Below, one piece after another: positions 7,089 to 9,361 of a stretch of DNA of 9,361 nt (position 1 is its first letter; each line of letters begins with the position of its first letter). The stretch is from Flavobacteriaceae bacterium (GTDB lineage: Bacteria > Bacteroidota > Bacteroidia > Flavobacteriales > Flavobacteriaceae). Below the pieces are notes generated by a model. The model worked only from the letters and a program-made list of their open reading frames with translations. It searched no databases and was not told the origin of the DNA. The DNA is taken from the NCBI GenBank assembly GCA_016649785.1, contig JAENXB010000109.1, positions 1 through 9,361 of the forward strand. The letters run 5' to 3'. Both the position numbers and the translations under genes were made by a program.

Positions 7089-7241
7089 TTAATCCAATGC
7101 ATTTTTTGTCACCCATAATTTCCAACCGATAATGGCCATTTGTAATTTATTGGCTTTTTGAAGATCCAAACCTTGTTTTGAATAGCTTGGAAGTACTCTC
7201 TTATTGACTTTGGAAAGGAATTTAAAGATTCTGTTTTTCAT
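7089..7241 (-). CDS. Small basic protein of 50 residues, function unknown
   Basis: A short gene encoding 50 residues with nine Lys, two Arg, two Asp and no Glu, so a net charge near +9. It starts MKNRIFKFLSKVNKRVLP, has a central SKQGLDLQKANKLQMAIIGW block and ends VTKNALD. It lacks a signal peptide; the first helix is amphipathic and the 33-44 part is hydrophobic with two Trp. I recall near-identical patterns (xPSYxKxxLDxxKAxKxQxAIxGWxxxVTKxALD) as short flavobacterial proteins, sometimes labelled SsrA-binding protein without obvious homology to real SmpB; this is memory, not a search. The frame is open up to 7379, but that part encodes low-complexity Ser/Phe/Leu from the repeat tract and lies upstream of a good -7 promoter element, so ATG 7241 is preferred. 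Its TAA is adjacent to the apt TAA. Confidence 0.72.
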   Translation of the reverse strand: MKNRIFKFLSKVNKRVLPSYSKQGLDLQKANKLQMAIIGWKLWVTKNALD

Positions 7242-7259
7242 GTTTTGGCTGGTTTCTAC

Positions 7260-7267
7260 CAAAGATA
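7260..7267 (-). promoter_or_regulatory. -7 promoter element of the small basic protein gene
   Basis: On the minus strand this reads TATCTTTG, a full match to TAnnTTTG. The expected transcription start near 7256 gives a leader of about 15 nt to the ATG at 7241. A clear TTG at -33 is missing; that position falls at the edge of the 7-bp tandem array. Confidence 0.55.
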
Positions 7268-7288
7268 TTGAAAAATAGGGGAAAGTGT

Positions 7289-7320
7289 GAAGACCGAAGA
7301 CCGAAGACGGAAGACGGAAG
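7289..7320. repeat. 7-bp tandem repeat GAAGACC/GAAGACG, 4.5 units
   Basis: The units are GAAGACC (7289-7295), GAAGACC (7296-7302), GAAGACG (7303-7309), GAAGACG (7310-7316) and a partial GAAG (7317-7320). A purine-rich tract of GAGTGGAAAGAGG type continues to about 7374. On the sense strand of the small gene the array is pyrimidine-rich and covers about -33 to -64 relative to the predicted transcription start. Confidence 0.85.
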
Positions 7321-7509
7321 TTTGAAAGTAAAAAAAGTGAAGAGTGGAAAGAGGAAAGAGAAAAGTGGAGAGTGTACAACCGGTTCTTTCCCTTAAATGG
7401 AGAAATGGTTTGACTTTAAGAAAAAATGCCAAACCTGTTTTTAAACTTATACACTTTACGGGATAGTCCCAAAAACCATCAATTTTTTACTTCCACGGCA
7501 TCTGCTAAG

Positions 7510-7636
7510 AAATATTATAAACATAGCCCACTATTTTAATCCTGGGTTACTTAGGTTCCGGGCACAGTCCCAACCGTTTCAACGGTTTTTCCTCACTCCA
7601 CACGGAAAATTTCGATTCAAATATTATAAATAGTGG
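7510..7636. repeat. Paired direct and inverted repeats, possible remnant of a small mobile element
   Basis: AAATATTATAAA occurs at 7510-7521 and again at 7619-7630. CCACTATTT at 7528-7536 is the exact inverse of AAATAGTGG at 7628-7636. They bound roughly 110-125 bases that contain the hairpins at 7554-7587. This could be a decayed miniature inverted-repeat element, but the arms are only 9-12 bp and A+T-rich, so chance is possible. Confidence 0.3.
7572..7590 (+). terminator. Terminator-like hairpin AACCGT/ACGGTT followed by short T run
   Basis: AACCGT (7572-7577) and ACGGTT (7582-7587) form a 6-bp stem with a TTCA loop, followed by TTT. The stem is short and no gene on the plus strand ends nearby, so its role is unclear. 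An alternative hairpin at 7554-7575 uses the same AACC bases. Confidence 0.3.
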
Positions 7637-7750
7637 CCTTGACTATTCTCGATTTGAGAACAAGGATTAACGATTGCCGATTTTAGATCTGAAATATGGA
7701 TTGAGATTTTATAGTTAAAATACAAATTCTTTAGAATCCCTAACTTTCTT

Positions 7751-7758
7751 TATCTTCG
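7751..7758 (+). promoter_or_regulatory. Putative -7 promoter element of the cation exchanger gene
   Basis: TATCTTCG differs from TAnnTTTG by one base, a variant that looks functional in this group. The predicted transcription start near 7762 gives a leader of about 12 nt. A TTAG at 7731-7734 lies near the -33 distance but is a weak match. Confidence 0.4.
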
Positions 7759-7773
7759 CCAAAAAGTAAATAA

Positions 7774-8718
7774 ATGAGTGTTTTATACATCCTGATTGGT
7801 TTAGCTTTATTGGTAGTTGGAGGGGAATTTTTGGTTCGTTCTTCAGTGGCCCTTTCCTTTAAGCTGAAACTCTCAAAAATGGTAATTGGTTTAACAGTCG
7901 TTTCTTTTGCGACTTCGTTGCCTGAGTTATTGGTAAGCCTACAGGCTGCCTTAAATGGGTTTTCTGATATTGCCCTTGGAAATGTAATAGGCTCAAATAT
8001 TGCCAATATTGGGTTGGTATTAGGTATAACCGCAATTATATCTCCATTGGTGGTTGACAGGGATTTTTATAAGTTCAACTGGCCGGTGATGATGTTGTTT
8101 TCAATTTTGCTTTACTTTTTTCTTGGCAGTGGCGGAAATTTATCGAGACTTGAGGGATTTGCTTTGCTTCTTGCAATGTCTTTATATCTGTTCTTTTTGA
8201 TACGGCATGCAAGAAGATCACATGTTGAGGTGGAAGGAATTGATGAATCCCTGTCGAAAATTTCAAATTTCAAAATTGTGGCTTGGCTTATAATTGGCGG
8301 ATTTGCCCTTTGGGCAGGTTCAGAATTGCTGGTTTCCGGCGCAGTAGATCTGGCGGGATTGCTGGGGGTGAGCGAACGCGTAATTTCCATAACTATTATT
8401 GCGATAGGAACCAGTGTGCCCGAATTGGCGGCATCGGTTATTGCAGCGCTTAAACAAGAGAAGGCCCTTTCTATGGGGAATTTAATAGGTTCCAATATTT
8501 TTAATATAGCTTCGGTTTTAGGGATTACCTCTATTATCCAGCCTATTTATTTAAATTCAACAGCCATTCTTACCAATGATATCTTCTGGATGATAGGATT
8601 TGCCTTTATCCTGATCCCTCTGGCCTTTATTCCAAAGAAATTTATTTTTAGCCGATATAAGGGAGCAATCCTTTTTGTGAGTTATGTAATTTTTATTGGA
8701 ATGGCATTTTTAAACTAA
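7774..8718 (+). CDS. Sodium/calcium exchanger family protein, YrbG-like (CaCA family)
   Basis: A 314-residue inner-membrane antiporter that should exchange calcium (or a related cation) for sodium or protons. The length is typical of bacterial CaCA proteins with ten membrane segments in two inverted halves. The alpha-1 repeat at about 39-88 holds GLTVVSFATSLPELLVS with E51, then GNVIGSNIANIGLVLG. The alpha-2 repeat at about 206-255 holds IAIGTSVPELAAS with E217, then GNLIGSNIFNIASVLG. Both ion-binding Glu residues and both GSN motifs are present, so the transporter looks intact. The two halves are joined by a charged loop of about residues 146-170. ATG 7774 is preceded by an A-rich leader (AAAAAGTAAATAA), as usual in Bacteroidota. 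It is followed by the glutamine synthetase gene on the same strand, but the 113-base gap contains a promoter. Ion specificity cannot be read from sequence. Confidence 0.93.
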   Translation: MSVLYILIGLALLVVGGEFLVRSSVALSFKLKLSKMVIGLTVVSFATSLPELLVSLQAALNGFSDIALGNVIGSNIANIGLVLGITAIISPLVVDRDFYKFNWPVMMLFSILLYFFLGSGGNLSRLEGFALLLAMSLYLFFLIRHARRSHVEVEGIDESLSKISNFKIVAWLIIGGFALWAGSELLVSGAVDLAGLLGVSERVISITIIAIGTSVPELAASVIAALKQEKALSMGNLIGSNIFNIASVLGITSIIQPIYLNSTAILTNDIFWMIGFAFILIPLAFIPKKFIFSRYKGAILFVSYVIFIGMAFLN

Positions 8719-8760
8719 TTTCAGGGACTTGTTTCTTTTAGATTGTAATTTAACATTTTT

Positions 8761-8782
8761 TACCCCCAAATTTTAGGGGGTA
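8761..8782. promoter_or_regulatory. GC-rich palindrome TACCCCC-N8-GGGGGTA, candidate operator of the GSIII gene
   Basis: TACCCCC (8761-8767) and GGGGGTA (8776-8782) are exact inverse arms around an A+T-rich 8-base centre. The centre (8771.5) lies about 37 bases before the predicted GSIII transcription start and overlaps the -33 region, where no standard TTG is found. That geometry suits an activator or repressor site. It also lies 42 bases past the exchanger stop, and TATTTCATT follows on the plus strand, so it could double as a weak intrinsic terminator. I do not know which regulator would bind. Confidence 0.55.
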
Positions 8783-8797
8783 TTTCATTAAAAAACG

Positions 8798-8805
8798 TAT
8801 TTTTG
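8798..8805 (+). promoter_or_regulatory. -7 promoter element of the glutamine synthetase III gene
   Basis: TATTTTTG is a full match to TAnnTTTG, with a predicted transcription start near 8809 and a leader of about 23 nt rich in A and T. The upstream -33 position is occupied by the GC-rich palindrome. Confidence 0.55.
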
Positions 8806-8831
8806 TTGAAGTCAATATTAAAATTAATAAT

Positions 8832-9361
8832 ATGTCCACCTTAAGATTTCAAGCATTAAAAGAAACATTTAACCGTAAACCGGTAGTAATTGATGAGACT
8901 CTGCGAAGATCGGAGCTCTTTGGAAAAAACGTTTTTAACGAAACGGTAATGCGGCAATTCCTCACCAAGGAAGCCTATAAGAGTGTGATTGACGCCAATA
9001 TTAACGGATCAAAGATTAACCGTGAGTTAGCCGATCATATTTCAAACGGGATGAAAGAATGGGCCATCTCAAAAGGAGTTACACATTATACCCACTGGTT
9101 CCAACCTTTAACCGGAAGTACAGCCGAAAAGCACGATGCCTTTTTTGAAACAATTGGGGAAGGCCTGGCTATTGAAAAATTTGCAGGAAACCAATTGGTT
9201 CAACAAGAACCGGATGCTTCCAGTTTTCCTCACGGAGGAATAAGAAATACCTTTGAAGCCAGGGGTTATACCGCCTGGGATCCTACTTCGCCTGCGTTTA
9301 TTTTGGGAACTACCCTTTGTATTCCTACAGTATTTGTCTCTTATACCGGTGAGGCATTAGA
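8832..9361 (+). CDS. glnN: Glutamine synthetase type III, N-terminal part (cut by window end)
   Basis: The first 176 codons of a type III glutamine synthetase, which makes glutamine from glutamate, ammonia and ATP in the cytoplasm. Type III enzymes are about 700-730 residues, so roughly three quarters lie beyond the window. The N-terminus (MSTLRFQALKETFNRKP), the ELFGKNVFNETVMRQFL region and the hallmark HWFQPLTGSTAEKHD at 88-102 are typical of the type III class of Bacteroidota. SSFPHGGIRNTFEARGYTAWD at 130-150 follows as expected. The ATG at 8832 is preceded by an A-rich leader and is the standard family start. No frame break is seen. The gene has its own promoter with a palindrome over the -33 region, so nitrogen-dependent control is plausible but inferred. 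Confidence 0.95.
   Translation, partial: MSTLRFQALKETFNRKPVVIDETLRRSELFGKNVFNETVMRQFLTKEAYKSVIDANINGSKINRELADHISNGMKEWAISKGVTHYTHWFQPLTGSTAEKHDAFFETIGEGLAIEKFAGNQLVQQEPDASSFPHGGIRNTFEARGYTAWDPTSPAFILGTTLCIPTVFVSYTGEAL

Larger units (their letters stand above)
7242..7773. other. Gene-free intergenic stretch with repeats, hairpins and possible element debris
   Basis: More than 500 bases between two divergent genes hold no coding region that I can support. From the left it contains the small-gene promoter (7260-7267), a 7-bp tandem array and purine-rich tract (7289-7374), two similar GGGNNNAGTCCC words (7459 and 7560 areas), paired short direct and inverted repeats (7510-7636), a possible pair of competing hairpins (7554-7587), and a GATT-rich run (about 7651-7715). 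The exchanger promoter lies at 7751-7758. The mix looks like accumulated repeat and mobile-element remnants. Confidence 0.55.

Noticed and set aside
7242..7379. N-terminal extension of the small minus-strand gene to 7379 (96 residues)
   Set aside because: The extension is translated from the tandem repeat and purine tract, gives low-complexity Ser/Phe/Leu sequence, and lies upstream of a good -7 promoter element at 7260-7267.
7774..9361. Operon of cation exchanger and glutamine synthetase III
   Set aside because: The 113-base gap contains a palindrome and a full -7 element, so the synthetase most likely has its own promoter.
1..9361. tRNA, rRNA, prophage, defence island or intact insertion sequence
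   Set aside because: I found no cloverleaf, ribosomal sequence, phage gene, defence gene or transposase on either strand; the genes present are ordinary metabolic, transport and regulatory genes.

Overview
The window looks like a piece of chromosome from a marine-type Flavobacteriaceae (Bacteroidota; something close to Gramella/Christiangramia, Salegentibacter or Zunongwangia is my inference). The reasons are low G+C, almost no Shine-Dalgarno sequences, repeated matches to the Bacteroidota -7 promoter element TAnnTTTG shortly upstream of starts, a type III glutamine synthetase, a flavobacterial-style response regulator, and the pyrimidine-rich short intergenic repeats I associate with this group. 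Two of the transporters belong to sodium-coupled families, which fits a salty habitat.

Layout. 1-803: promoter and gene of a two-component response regulator (+). 804-1281: a long gene-free stretch with a complex inverted repeat and short-repeat clusters, ending in a very good promoter that abuts the next start. 1282-2688: sodium:alanine/glycine symporter (+), with a hairpin right after its stop. 2822-3868: Gfo/Idh/MocA oxidoreductase of the YhhX/YdgJ type (-). 3938-3966: strong intrinsic terminator (-). 3984-6404: exported S9 serine peptidase of the DPP-IV type (-). 6573-7088: adenine phosphoribosyltransferase (+). 7089-7241: a 50-residue basic small protein (-) whose stop codon touches the apt stop codon. 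7242-7773: gene-free stretch with a 7-bp tandem array, hairpins and possible mobile-element debris. 7774-8718: CaCA-family cation exchanger (+). 8761-8805: GC-rich palindrome and promoter. 8832-9361: N-terminal quarter of glutamine synthetase III (+), cut by the window edge.

The genes are mostly single transcription units with their own promoters, not an operon. They cover housekeeping and nutrient scavenging: peptide hydrolysis (S9), amino-acid uptake (AGCS), purine salvage (apt), nitrogen assimilation (GSIII) and ion balance (CaCA). I see no defence system, CRISPR array, prophage, intact insertion sequence or biosynthetic cluster, and no clear new multi-gene system. The items most worth a second look are regulatory or small: the palindrome ahead of the GSIII promoter, the small protein facing apt, the apparently leaderless symporter transcript, and two sets of mutually exclusive hairpins in the intergenic regions.
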